Shown: positions 35,325 to 42,861 of the stretch, in pieces
Layout of the letters: the number at the start of each line of letters is the position of its first letter
How positions within the stretch are numbered: position 1 is the first letter of the stretch
NCBI RefSeq assembly: GCF_025370755.1
Contig: NZ_JAMXFC010000022.1
Span: 41,068 to 105,067, forward strand
Origin: Laspinema sp. D2d
GTDB lineage: Bacteria; Cyanobacteriota; Cyanobacteriia; Cyanobacteriales; Laspinemataceae
Direction: 5' to 3'
Length of the DNA stretch: 64,000 bases
Program-made: the position numbers and the translations under genes
Notes under the pieces: generated by a model
What the model saw: only the letters and a program-made list of their open reading frames with translations
Told to the model about the DNA's origin: nothing
The model's database searches: none

Positions 35325-35588
35325 TTAACCGCGATGCACCTTAATCTTCTTATCCGGCTTTTGCTTCTTCACCCAAGCTAGAAACTTCTTCATTTGAGGT
35401 TCTTCCTGGAGTTTTTCTACTGTATTCAGTTCCTGCGCCAGTCGAGTATTATCAAAAAGTGCATGAACCTGACGATGACAAGCTGAACAAATCTCAACCT
35501 TCGGCCCTTTTGCGCCATCTTTTTGTTTCGGAATGAGGTGATGAACCGTGAGGTTCTCCATCTCTCGTTGGCAGAGTCCACACTGCAT
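35325..35588 (-). CDS. Small HNH endonuclease-like protein
   Basis: 87 aa. The HNH fold is visible: CGLC near the start, the catalytic pair VHHLIPKQKDG and the second zinc pair ICSACHRQVH. A basic C-terminal tail ends the protein (KKQKPDKKIKVHRG). Such short HNH proteins can nick nucleic acid, but many are uncharacterised. It follows the Ro60-like gene on the same strand by about 60 bp and a terminator follows it, so it is the last gene of the RNA-mimic locus. The start may be 35597 (MNAMQ) or 35588. Confidence 0.85.
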   Translation of the reverse strand: MQCGLCQREMENLTVHHLIPKQKDGAKGPKVEICSACHRQVHALFDNTRLAQELNTVEKLQEEPQMKKFLAWVKKQKPDKKIKVHRG

Positions 35589-35648
35589 AGCATTCAAGGT
35601 AGAATAGGTATAAATAAGTAGGATGCACCGTAGCGCATCCTACTTCCT

Positions 35649-37094
<1,446 letters not shown>

Positions 37095-37163
37095 TCAGTC
37101 TAAATTATTTTTTTAAATGAGCTTTATCGCGGTACCCGAATTTATAAAGTATAGATATTTAAA

Positions 37164-37190
37164 GGAGTGCAAGCATTTTGCTCCCACTCC
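37164..37190 (-). terminator. Hairpin after the last Y-RNA-like gene
   Basis: GGAGTG..AGCA-AAA-TGCT..CACTCC followed on the minus strand by TTTAAAT. It lies between Y-RNA unit 1 and the Ro60-like gene, so it may separate the RNA and protein transcripts or protect the RNA 3' end. Confidence 0.55.
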
Positions 37191-37266
37191 CCCAATGCAC
37201 CTCACAACTCTGGGAAACGCTAGAAGTGAGCTTTAAATGAGTTGCAGATTTAACCTAAAAAAAGAA

Positions 37267-37404
37267 CACTTCGCGCAAGTTAAAAAAGCCTGTCTTTCAC
37301 ACATGGGAGTCGAACCCACAAACCCTTTCGGGTACTCAATCGTTGGATCAAGCGCTTTTGCCAGTAAGCAAGTATGTAAGCTTTTTAAGTTAGGGCGCGA
37401 AGTG
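37267..37404 (-). ncRNA. Y-RNA-like gene 1 (class II tRNA-like core)
   Basis: 138 nt. The ends CACTTCGCGC and GCGCGAAGTG form a 10-bp terminal helix. Inside it is a tRNA-like domain: acceptor-like CATAC/GTGTG, D-arm GCTT..AAGC, an anticodon-like stem with two wobbles, a long variable-arm hairpin ACCC-GAAA-GGGT and a T-arm TGGG-TTCGACT-CCCA. The long variable arm makes it resemble tRNA-Ser, -Leu or -Tyr. The 3' strand carries ACTTGCGCGAA. Last unit in the direction of transcription, nearest the Ro60-like gene. Confidence 0.78.
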
Positions 37405-37444
37405 CTTGAATACTACAAGCCTGATGAAAACTGGAAAATTTAAA

Positions 37445-37564
37445 CACCTCGTACAAGTCCAGAAAGCCATTGAATCATCCGCAGGGATTGAACCTGCTGC
37501 ATTTACTTGATGAGAGTAAAGCATTACCAAAGTATGTAAGCTTTCTGAGTGAGGATACGAAGTG
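37445..37564 (-). ncRNA. Y-RNA-like gene 2 (Met-anticodon-like core)
   Basis: 120 nt. Terminal helix CACTTCGTAT with GTACGAGGTG, then a second helix CAGAAAGC/GCTTTCTG. The tRNA-like core has a 6-bp anticodon stem TTTACT/AGTAAA with a 7-nt loop CTCATCA (anticodon CAT in the normal place) and a T-arm GCAGG-TTCAATC-CCTGC. The D-arm is eroded (TTTGGTAATGC), so it is unlikely to be charged. 40 nt from unit 1. Nearly identical to unit 4. Confidence 0.82.
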
Positions 37565-37604
37565 CTTGGATATTAAACCCATTTTGAACAAAAGAAAATT
37601 AAAA

Positions 37605-37730
37605 CACTTCGCGCAAGTCAAGAAAGCCGTTAGTTCATACGCAGGAATCGAACCTGCTAGTGTTACTTTCCTAAAGTAATGCTCAACCTATGAGCAAGTA
37701 TGTAAGCTTTTTAAGTTAGGGCGCGAAGTG
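37605..37730 (-). ncRNA. Y-RNA-like gene 3 (tRNA-like core)
   Basis: 126 nt. Terminal helix CACTTCGCGC/GCGCGAAGTG. The tRNA-like core has acceptor CATAC/GTATG, D-arm GCTC-ATAGGTT-GAGC with the GG of a D-loop, anticodon stem ATTACT/AGTAAC with loop TTAGGAA (anticodon AGG), and T-arm GCAGG-TTCGATT-CCTGC. The 3' strand reads CTTGACTTGCGCG; CUUGACU is also found in the 3' strand of the metazoan Y RNA Ro-binding stem (from memory). 40 nt from unit 2. Confidence 0.85.
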
Positions 37731-37769
37731 CGGGGGTACACAAAACAGTGGAACACGGAAAATTTAAAA

Positions 37770-37889
37770 CACCTCGTATAAGTCCAGAAAGCCGTTGCGT
37801 CATTCACAGGGATCGAACCTGCTGCATTTACTTGATGAGAGTAAAGCGTTACCAAAGTATGTAAGCTTTCTGCGTTGGGATACGAAGTG
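37770..37889 (-). ncRNA. Y-RNA-like gene 4 (Met-anticodon-like core)
   Basis: 120 nt. Terminal helix CACTTCGTAT/ATACGAGGTG, internal helix CAGAAAGC/GCTTTCTG, anticodon-like loop CTCATCA and T-arm GCAGG-TTCGATC-CCTGT. About 90% identical to unit 2 with changes that keep pairing. 39 nt from unit 3. Confidence 0.82.
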
Positions 37890-37929
37890 CTTGGATATTA
37901 AACCCGTTTTGAACAGCAGCAAATTAAAA

Positions 37930-38055
37930 CACTTCGCGCAAGTCAAGAAAGCCGTTAGTTCATACGCAGGAGTTGAACCTGCTAGGATTACTAGGAGACA
38001 GTAATGCTCAACCTATGAGCAAGTATGTAAGCTTTTTAAGTGAGGGCGCGAAGTG
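37930..38055 (-). ncRNA. Y-RNA-like gene 5 (tRNA-like core)
   Basis: 126 nt. A near copy of unit 3 with the same terminal helix and D-arm, but with anticodon stem ATTACT/AGTAAT and loop GTCTCCT (CTC in the anticodon position) and T-loop TTCAACT. The anticodon loop differs while the stem is kept. First unit in the direction of transcription, about 100 bp after the small protein genes. 40 nt from unit 4. Confidence 0.84.
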
Positions 38056-38158
38056 TTCAGTTTTATCCAATCGGGGAGGTAGGGTCAGTCTCTAAAAGAC
38101 CTACCTGGGCAAAGTTTTTAGAGAAGAAATCATGGTTAAGTCCTAAATTCTGATTAGC

Positions 38159-38562
<404 letters not shown>

Positions 38563-38687
38563 AGGAATACCTCCATCTGTTTCCGAAACAGCGTGGATTG
38601 CTTCGGGTTAGAATACCCTGAACTTATTCAGTTTCTAAGCGGGAGACAGGAGAAGTCTGGTGGAATTTTTTTTTGCTATACTCTTTA

Positions 38688-38716
38688 AATTTAACACTCG
38701 TATTATTCTTTGTCAA
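38688..38716 (-). promoter_or_regulatory. Sigma-70 type promoter for the small genes and Y-RNA array
   Basis: TTGACA (38716-38711), a 17-nt spacer and TAAATT (38693-38688) on the minus strand. It lies between the GNAT stop and the first small gene. Confidence 0.7.
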
Positions 38717-38733
38717 GAGGTTTTAAAAAAAAT

Positions 38734-39717
<984 letters not shown>

Positions 39718-39737
39718 TGTTTACCTCTTAAAATAAA

Positions 39738-39809
39738 GGGTGGTAGAGGAGTTGAACCTCTCTTGATCCGATTAAAAGTCGGATGCATCAACCGATCTGC
39801 CAACCACCC
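39738..39809 (-). tRNA. tRNA-Lys(TTT)
   Basis: Acceptor GGGTGGT/ACCACCC, anticodon loop CTTTTAA, T-arm AGAGG-TTCAACT-CCTCT. The D-stem is only three pairs (GCA/TGC). Last tRNA of the array. Confidence 0.88.
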
Positions 39810-39827
39810 ATTTTATCGCAGATCACC

Positions 39828-39912
39828 GGAAGCTGGAGGAGTCGAACCCCTACGGATTTCCACCGTACCCCAGTTTTCAAGGCTGGTTGCCGTCCAATCA
39901 GCAGCAGCTTCC
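39828..39912 (-). tRNA. tRNA-Ser(TGA)
   Basis: Acceptor GGAAGCT/AGCTTCC, loop CTTGAAA, long variable arm (TACGG..CCGTA), T-loop TTCGACT. Class II as expected for Ser. Confidence 0.9.
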
Positions 39913-39977
39913 ATCAATCATGACTTAAATTATTTCATCCTCATGTTACTACCTCTCACTTAAATAAAACTCCGAAA

Positions 39978-40049
39978 CTCCTCGGCTTGGACTCGAACCA
40001 AGAACCCTCCGGTTAACAGCCGGACGCTCCACCATTGAGCTACCGAGGA
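39978..40049 (-). tRNA. tRNA-Asn(GTT)
   Basis: Acceptor TCCTCGG/CCGAGGA, D-arm TAGCTCAATGGTGGAGC, loop CTGTTAA, T-arm CTTGG-TTCGAGT-CCAAG. Canonical in all arms. Confidence 0.93.
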
Positions 40050-40101
40050 ATAGTCCCTCACTTTAAAATGATGCGCGAAGCATTTCACAGGCAAGGGAAA
40101 G

Positions 40102-40171
40102 CCCCTTTGGATGGAGTCGAACCACCCACACCGATGTTCGTAGCATCAGGTCCAGATCCGCTGGCAAAGGG
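40102..40171 (-). tRNA. tRNA-Arg(ACG)
   Basis: Acceptor CCCTTTG/CAAAGGG, loop CTACGAA, T-arm GGTGG-TTCGACT-CCATC. Only 70 nt, with a short, unusual D-arm (CCAG..CTGG). Confidence 0.82.
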
Positions 40172-40173
40172 AA

Positions 40174-40254
40174 ATCCACCAGGGAGGTACTGCCCCTCCT
40201 AACCCCGTGTTATCAGCACGGTGCCTCACTTTTCGGCCTCTAGTGGGTGGTGGA
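40174..40254 (-). tRNA. tRNA-Ile(GAT)-like, atypical
   Basis: Acceptor TCCACCA/TGGTGGA and anticodon arm CCGTG-CTGATAA-CACGG are good, but the T-loop is GGCAGTA in place of TTCRANT and five extra bases lie between D- and anticodon stems. Its 5' end overlaps the 3' end of tRNA-Ser(CGA) by 3 nt, so both cannot mature from one transcript. Confidence 0.65.
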
Positions 40255-40333
40255 AGATGGAGGAATCGAACCCCTACAGTGACCTGTACTCTGGCTTTCG
40301 AGACCAGTTGCCGTCCATTCAGCAGCATCTTCC
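40252..40333 (-). tRNA. tRNA-Ser(CGA)
   Basis: Acceptor GGAAGAT/ATCTTCC, loop CTCGAAA, long variable arm (TACAG..CTGTA), T-loop TTCGATT. Closely related to the Ser(TGA) gene at 39828. Confidence 0.9.
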
Positions 40334-40337
40334 GCAG

Positions 40338-40412
40338 GGTGTCTGACGGGACTTGAACCCGCTAGGACTGGCTTCACAAACCAGCGTCTGGACCGCTTGG
40401 ACTTCAGACACC
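40338..40412 (-). tRNA. tRNA-His(GTG)
   Basis: Encoded G-1 pairs with C73 (acceptor GGTGTCTG/CAGACACC), loop TTGTGAA, T-arm GCGGG-TTCAAGT-CCCGT. The His identity element is present. Confidence 0.92.
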
Positions 40413-40417
40413 ATCAG

Positions 40418-40490
40418 TGGATCCGGCGGGGGTCGAACCCGCAACCTCTTCTTTGCAAGAGAAGCGTTCTCCCATTAGAACTACAGACCC
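40418..40490 (-). tRNA. tRNA-Ala(TGC)
   Basis: Acceptor GGGTCTG/CGGATCC with the G3-U70 wobble that specifies Ala, A73, loop CTTGCAA, T-arm GCGGG-TTCGACC-CCCGC. It keeps its charging signal, so it is probably functional. Confidence 0.92.
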
Positions 40491-40520
40491 AGATTAAGTA
40501 GACAATTGACTTTATGTGAG

Positions 40521-40752
40521 GCGATCGCGTTTGTTCGTGCAAGTGCGAGGAGCGTTTTGCGCTTTCTCAGTTACTTGAGGGACTCCGCCGATGGGTTGTT
40601 ACACACTCTTTAAAGGATGGCTACTTTCAAGCCCACCTCTCGGGTTCTTCGTATTCCTCGTTCTCACGCGCCCACAGTTATTATGTGGTACTTTTCCTCT
40701 CGTACTCAAGTATGTAAGCTCCAAAAATTAGGTCACGCTTGGACGCGATCGC
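40521..40752 (-). ncRNA. Ribosomal GTPase-centre mimic RNA (SRL plus L11-binding domain)
   Basis: 232 nt between tRNA-Ala and tRNA-Arg(TCT). The ends GCGATCGCGT/ACGCGATCGC close a 10-bp helix. The 5' side has CCTAA..AGCTTACATACTTG and the 3' side ACTTGCACGAA, both shared with the Y-RNA-like genes at 37267-38055. Next comes AGUACGAGAGGA (40706-40695), identical over 12 nt to the sarcin-ricin loop core of 23S rRNA and flanked by UACUU/AAGUA. Then 40643-40588 matches the GTPase-associated centre (E. coli 1052-1107) at about 40 of 56 positions, with compensatory changes at pairs 1054-1105, 1055-1104 and 1092-1099. In 23S rRNA these parts are 1.5 kb apart and in the opposite order, so this is not an rRNA fragment. 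An 8-bp TACTTGAG/CTCAAGTA helix competes with the SRL stem. Role unknown. Confidence 0.82.
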
Positions 40753-40810
40753 CTTAAGTTATCCGGTTTGAATTTCAGAAGATAATCCTCCTTTTTTAAG
40801 TAAAAAACAA

Positions 40811-40884
40811 CAAGAGTGGTAGGACTCGAACCTACATAAACCGATTTAGAAAATCGGGACTTTTTCCAATTAAGTTACACTCTC
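40811..40884 (-). tRNA. tRNA-Arg(TCT)
   Basis: Acceptor GAGAGTG/CACTCTT, loop TTTCTAA, T-arm GTAGG-TTCGAGT-CCTAC. First tRNA upstream of the ribosomal mimic. Confidence 0.9.
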
Positions 40885-40893
40885 TTTGATTGG

Positions 40894-40965
40894 TAGTCCT
40901 AGTCAGATTTGAACTGACACTATCTTGCTTGTAAGGCAAGCGCTCTACCATTGAGCTATAGGACT
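40894..40965 (-). tRNA. tRNA-Val(TAC)
   Basis: Acceptor AGTCCTA/TAGGACT, D-arm TAGCTCAATGGTAGAGC, loop CTTACAA, T-loop TTCAAAT, A73. Confidence 0.93.
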
Positions 40966-40970
40966 ACAAA

Positions 40971-41042
40971 AGCGGGTGATGGGATTTGAACCCATGCACT
41001 GAAACTGGCAGACTCAGATGCTTACCACTACATCACACCCGC
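40971..41042 (-). tRNA. tRNA-Gly(GCC)
   Basis: Acceptor GCGGGTG/CACCCGC, loop CTGCCAG, T-arm ATGGG-TTCAAAT-CCCAT. The last anticodon-stem pair is a T-T mismatch. Confidence 0.88.
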
Positions 41043-41046
41043 AACA

Positions 41047-41119
41047 AGCTGGTGACAGGAATTGAACCTGCAACCCATCGCTTACAAGGCGATCGCTCTG
41101 CCAATTGAGCCACACCAGC
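41047..41119 (-). tRNA. tRNA-Thr(TGT)
   Basis: Acceptor GCTGGTG/CACCAGC, anticodon arm ATCGC-CTTGTAA-GCGAT, T-loop TTCAATT. Confidence 0.93.
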
Positions 41120-41128
41120 ATCAAAAAT

Positions 41129-41206
41129 TGGTGGCAGGGGCAAGATTTGAACTTGCTGATGTTCAGTTTATGAGACTGACGAGCCAACCATTGCTCCATC
41201 CCTGCA
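41129..41206 (-). tRNA. tRNA-Met(CAT), initiator-like
   Basis: T1-C72 is mismatched, as position 1-72 is in bacterial initiators, and the body TGGAGCAATGG..GCTCGTCAG resembles initiator tRNA. Loop CTCATAA, CCA encoded. The three G-C pairs at 29-31/39-41 of normal initiators are missing (AGT/ACT). Confidence 0.85.
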
Positions 41207-41220
41207 TAAATCACCAAAAT

Positions 41221-41292
41221 ACCCCCGACTGGACTCGAACCAGTACCCCCTAGATCCTTAATCTAGGGCCTCTTCCAATTGGGCTACAGGGG
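41221..41292 (-). tRNA. tRNA with Leu anticodon (AAG), class I shape
   Basis: Acceptor pairs CCCCTG/CGGGGG, anticodon arm CTAGA-TTAAGGA-TCTAG, T-arm ACTGG-TTCGAGT-CCAGT. It lacks the long variable arm that Leu tRNAs normally have, and an AAG anticodon is rare in bacteria. Confidence 0.8.
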
Positions 41293-41334
41293 CAAATATT
41301 AAATCAGGCCATCAGTTGGGTGGATTAAACCCAA

Positions 41335-41408
41335 TACCCCTGACAGGACTCGAACCTGTAAAACACTCGTTCTAAGCGAGCGACGGTTTCCAATTACGTC
41401 ACAGGGGC
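41335..41408 (-). tRNA. tRNA with Leu anticodon (TAG), class I shape
   Basis: Acceptor GCCCCTG/CAGGGGT, D-stem GACG/CGTC, anticodon loop CTTAGAA, T-arm ACAGG-TTCGAGT-CCTGT. The variable loop is short. Confidence 0.82.
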
Positions 41409-41416
41409 AGAAAAAA

Positions 41417-41491
41417 TCGGGATGGTAGGATTTGAACCCACGACTCCTTGGCCCCAAACCAAGGCTTCTAAAACCGCTGAATTACATCCCG
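41417..41491 (-). tRNA. tRNA-Pro(TGG)
   Basis: Acceptor CGGGATG/CATCCCG, anticodon arm CTTGG-TTTGGGG-CCAAG, G37 as usual for Pro, T-loop TTCAAAT. Confidence 0.92.
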
Positions 41492-41492
41492 T

Positions 41493-41577
41493 TGGTACTC
41501 CTGGTGGGACTCGAACCCACACTTTTTTAAAAAACAGATTTTAAGTCTGCCGCGTCTACCAATTCCGCCACAGGAGC
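41493..41577 (-). tRNA. tRNA-Leu(TAA)
   Basis: Acceptor GCTCCTG/CAGGAGT, loop CTTAAAA, long A/T-rich variable arm, T-arm GTGGG-TTCGAGT-CCCAC, A73 and encoded CCA. The only class II Leu tRNA of the array. Confidence 0.92.
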
Positions 41578-41590
41578 GAGAGAACCAAGG

Positions 41591-41664
41591 TACTCCCGGT
41601 GAGACTCGAACTCACAATAAATCGCTTTTGAGGCGATCGCGTTTTCCAATTACGCCACAGGAGC
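41591..41664 (-). tRNA. tRNA with Leu anticodon (CAA), class I shape
   Basis: Acceptor GCTCCTG/CGGGAGT, anticodon arm ATCGC-CTCAAAA-GCGAT, T-arm GTGAG-TTCGAGT-CTCAC. Short variable loop; acceptor and D-arm are like the neighbouring Leu(TAA). Confidence 0.82.
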
Positions 41665-41670
41665 AAAAAT

Positions 41671-41747
41671 TGGATGCCCCGCCAGGGATCGAACCTGGAC
41701 TCTTCCGATTCAAAGCCGGAAATGTTACCCAATTACACCACAGGGCA
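41671..41747 (-). tRNA. tRNA-Gln(TTG), array copy
   Basis: Acceptor TGCCCTG/CGGGGCA, loop CTTTGAA, T-arm CCAGG-TTCGATC-CCTGG, encoded CCA. Very different from the Gln(TTG) gene at 63740. Confidence 0.9.
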
Positions 41748-41755
41748 TTGTGAGA

Positions 41756-41831
41756 TGGATGCCTGGGTTGGGGTCGAACCAACCTCTCCGTGATTCAGAG
41801 TCACAGCGACTTGCCAATCGTCCACCAGGCA
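41756..41831 (-). tRNA. tRNA-Gln(CTG)
   Basis: Acceptor TGCCTGG/CCAGGCA, loop CTCTGAA, T-arm GTTGG-TTCGACC-CCAAC, encoded CCA. Confidence 0.9.
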
Positions 41832-41838
41832 ATACCAG

Positions 41839-41912
41839 TCCCCCAGGTCGGTTTCGATCCGACGACCTCCTGTTCTTCAGACAGGCGCTGCTACCAACTG
41901 AGCTACCGGGGG
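41839..41912 (-). tRNA. tRNA-Phe(GAA)
   Basis: Acceptor CCCCCGG/CTGGGGG, anticodon arm CCTGT-CTGAAGA-ACAGG, T-arm GTCGG-ATCGAAA-CCGAC. The T-loop begins with A in place of T54. Confidence 0.9.
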
Positions 41913-41917
41913 ATAAA

Positions 41918-42006
41918 GGAGAGAGAGGGATTTGAACCCTCGTCGGATCTGTTCAATCCGATCAGTCTTTCCAAGACCGCGCCATCAGCCTCTCGGCCAT
42001 CTCTCC
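41918..42006 (-). tRNA. tRNA-Ser(GGA)
   Basis: Acceptor GGAGAGA/TCTCTCC, loop TTGGAAA, long variable arm (TCGGATT..GATCCGA), T-arm GAGGG-TTCAAAT-CCCTC. Confidence 0.92.
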
Positions 42007-42042
42007 AGGGTGGGTGTCATACACCCAGATTATACAAAAAGG

Positions 42043-42129
42043 CGGAGAGGGAGGGATTTGAACCCTCGACGGTCGTTAAACCGCTCTTTCTTAGCAGGAA
42101 AGCGCCTTAAGCCACTCGGCCACCTCTCC
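42043..42129 (-). tRNA. tRNA-Ser(GCT)
   Basis: Acceptor GGAGAGG/CCTCTCC, G73, loop CTGCTAA, long variable arm (GCGGT..ACGACCGTC), T-loop TTCAAAT. Confidence 0.93.
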
Positions 42130-42133
42130 AGAA

Positions 42134-42220
42134 TGGGCCGGGAGGGACTCGAACCCCCATGTTCAGCACAATAGCACTTGATTTACAGTCAAGCTCCTTC
42201 ACCCATTTGGATACCAGCCC
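42134..42220 (-). tRNA. tRNA-Tyr(GTA)
   Basis: Acceptor GGGCTGG/CCGGCCC, A73, loop CTGTAAA, long variable arm, T-loop TTCGAGT. Confidence 0.92.
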
Positions 42221-42232
42221 ATACAATGTGTG

Positions 42233-42309
42233 TGGCAGTGCCGACGGGATTTGAACCCGCAAACGCCGACTTGAAAGATCGGGGGCTTTACCAATTTGCC
42301 TACGGCACC
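42233..42309 (-). tRNA. tRNA-Glu(TTC)
   Basis: Acceptor GGTGCCG/CGGCACT, anticodon arm CCGAT-CTTTCAA-GTCGG, T-arm GCGGG-TTCAAAT-CCCGT, G73, encoded CCA. Confidence 0.92.
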
Positions 42310-42314
42310 ACAGT

Positions 42315-42389
42315 TGGCGCAGGGACTGAGATTTGAACTCAGATCAACGGTTTTGGAGACCGTCATGTTAGCCGTTACACTATCCCCAC
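42315..42389 (-). tRNA. tRNA-Trp(CCA)
   Basis: Acceptor GTGGGGA/TCCCTGC with two wobbles, anticodon arm ACGGT-CTCCAAA-ACCGT, T-loop TTCAAAT, G73, encoded CCA. Confidence 0.92.
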
Positions 42390-42392
42390 GTT

Positions 42393-42467
42393 TGGTCGCA
42401 GCAGCAGGATTTGAACCTGCATCCACCCAGTTATGAGCTGGGGACTTTACCATTAAGTTACACTGCG
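42393..42467 (-). tRNA. tRNA-Met or tRNA-Ile2 (CAT), elongator type
   Basis: Acceptor CGCAGTG/TGCTGCG, anticodon arm CCCAG-CTCATAA-CTGGG, T-arm GCAGG-TTCAAAT-CCTGC, A73, encoded CCA. Elongator Met and lysidine-modified Ile2 cannot be told apart by sequence alone. Confidence 0.88.
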
Positions 42468-42530
42468 AGATTGAACTCGTATTCCAGCCTTGAAAAGGCT
42501 ATATCCTAACCATTGATGATGAGGTTATAT
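42465..42530 (-). pseudogene. Degenerate tRNA-Glu(TTC)
   Basis: An anticodon arm AGCC-TTTTCAA-GGCT and a T-arm CGAG-TTCAATC-TCG remain, but the acceptor no longer pairs and the 3' end runs into the 5' end of the Met(CAT) tRNA. An intact Glu(TTC) lies at 42233. Confidence 0.6.
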
Positions 42531-42583
42531 CCATTTGCACCGCATTTTTTATCGGGATTTTTCCAAATTTAATCCCTGCTGAA

Positions 42584-42658
42584 CGGGAGTGACGGGACTC
42601 GAACCCGCGACGACTTGTTCGACAGACAAGTGCTCTACGCTAACTGAGCTACACCCCC
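42584..42658 (-). tRNA. tRNA-Asp(GTC)
   Basis: Acceptor GGGGGTG/CACTCCC, D-arm TAGCTCAGTTAGCGTAGAGC, anticodon arm CTTGT-CTGTCGA-ACAAG, T-loop TTCGAGT, G73. First tRNA of the array. Confidence 0.94.
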
Positions 42659-42700
42659 ATGAAATCAGCAGTGGATTACATGGAATTTGGAAAAGTTTGG

Positions 42701-42757
42701 CGGTTAAGGGGGTGGGAATCATTCAAGGGAATAATTCCCACCGATTGAGTCCGCCAT
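42701..42757 (-). promoter_or_regulatory. Structured leader of the tRNA array
   Basis: On the minus strand GGCGG..CCGCC encloses GTGGGAAT..ATTCCCAC, a nested hairpin in the 200-nt leader between the promoter and tRNA-Asp. Confidence 0.5.
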
Positions 42758-42861
42758 TGTTTCCGTTTTCATTAAATGGCCCTTTGATTATTCAGTTTTC
42801 AAGGTTCAAGGTGGGCGTTTGGGTGGAGCATTTTGCTCTGTCCCTCTCGCTTCATATTTAT

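Noticed and set aside
37267..38055. Regularly spaced repeats that could be read as a CRISPR array
   Set aside because: Units are 120-138 nt with conserved tRNA-like folds and 40-nt similar spacers; CRISPR repeats are 24-40 nt with unrelated spacers, and no cas gene is near.
37267..38055. Annotating the five units as ordinary tRNA genes
   Set aside because: Acceptor stems have only about 5 pairs, D-arms are irregular, and each core is nested in a longer helix that a mature tRNA would not have.
40521..40752. 23S rRNA pseudogene or fragment
   Set aside because: The two matching parts are in reverse order and 1.5 kb apart in real 23S rRNA, and base pairs are kept by compensatory changes.
41062..42453. 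Open frames of 60-106 codons across the tRNA array (for example GFEPSS-like peptides)
   Set aside because: They arise from translating tRNA T-arms on the opposite strand and repeat the same peptide; they are not genes.
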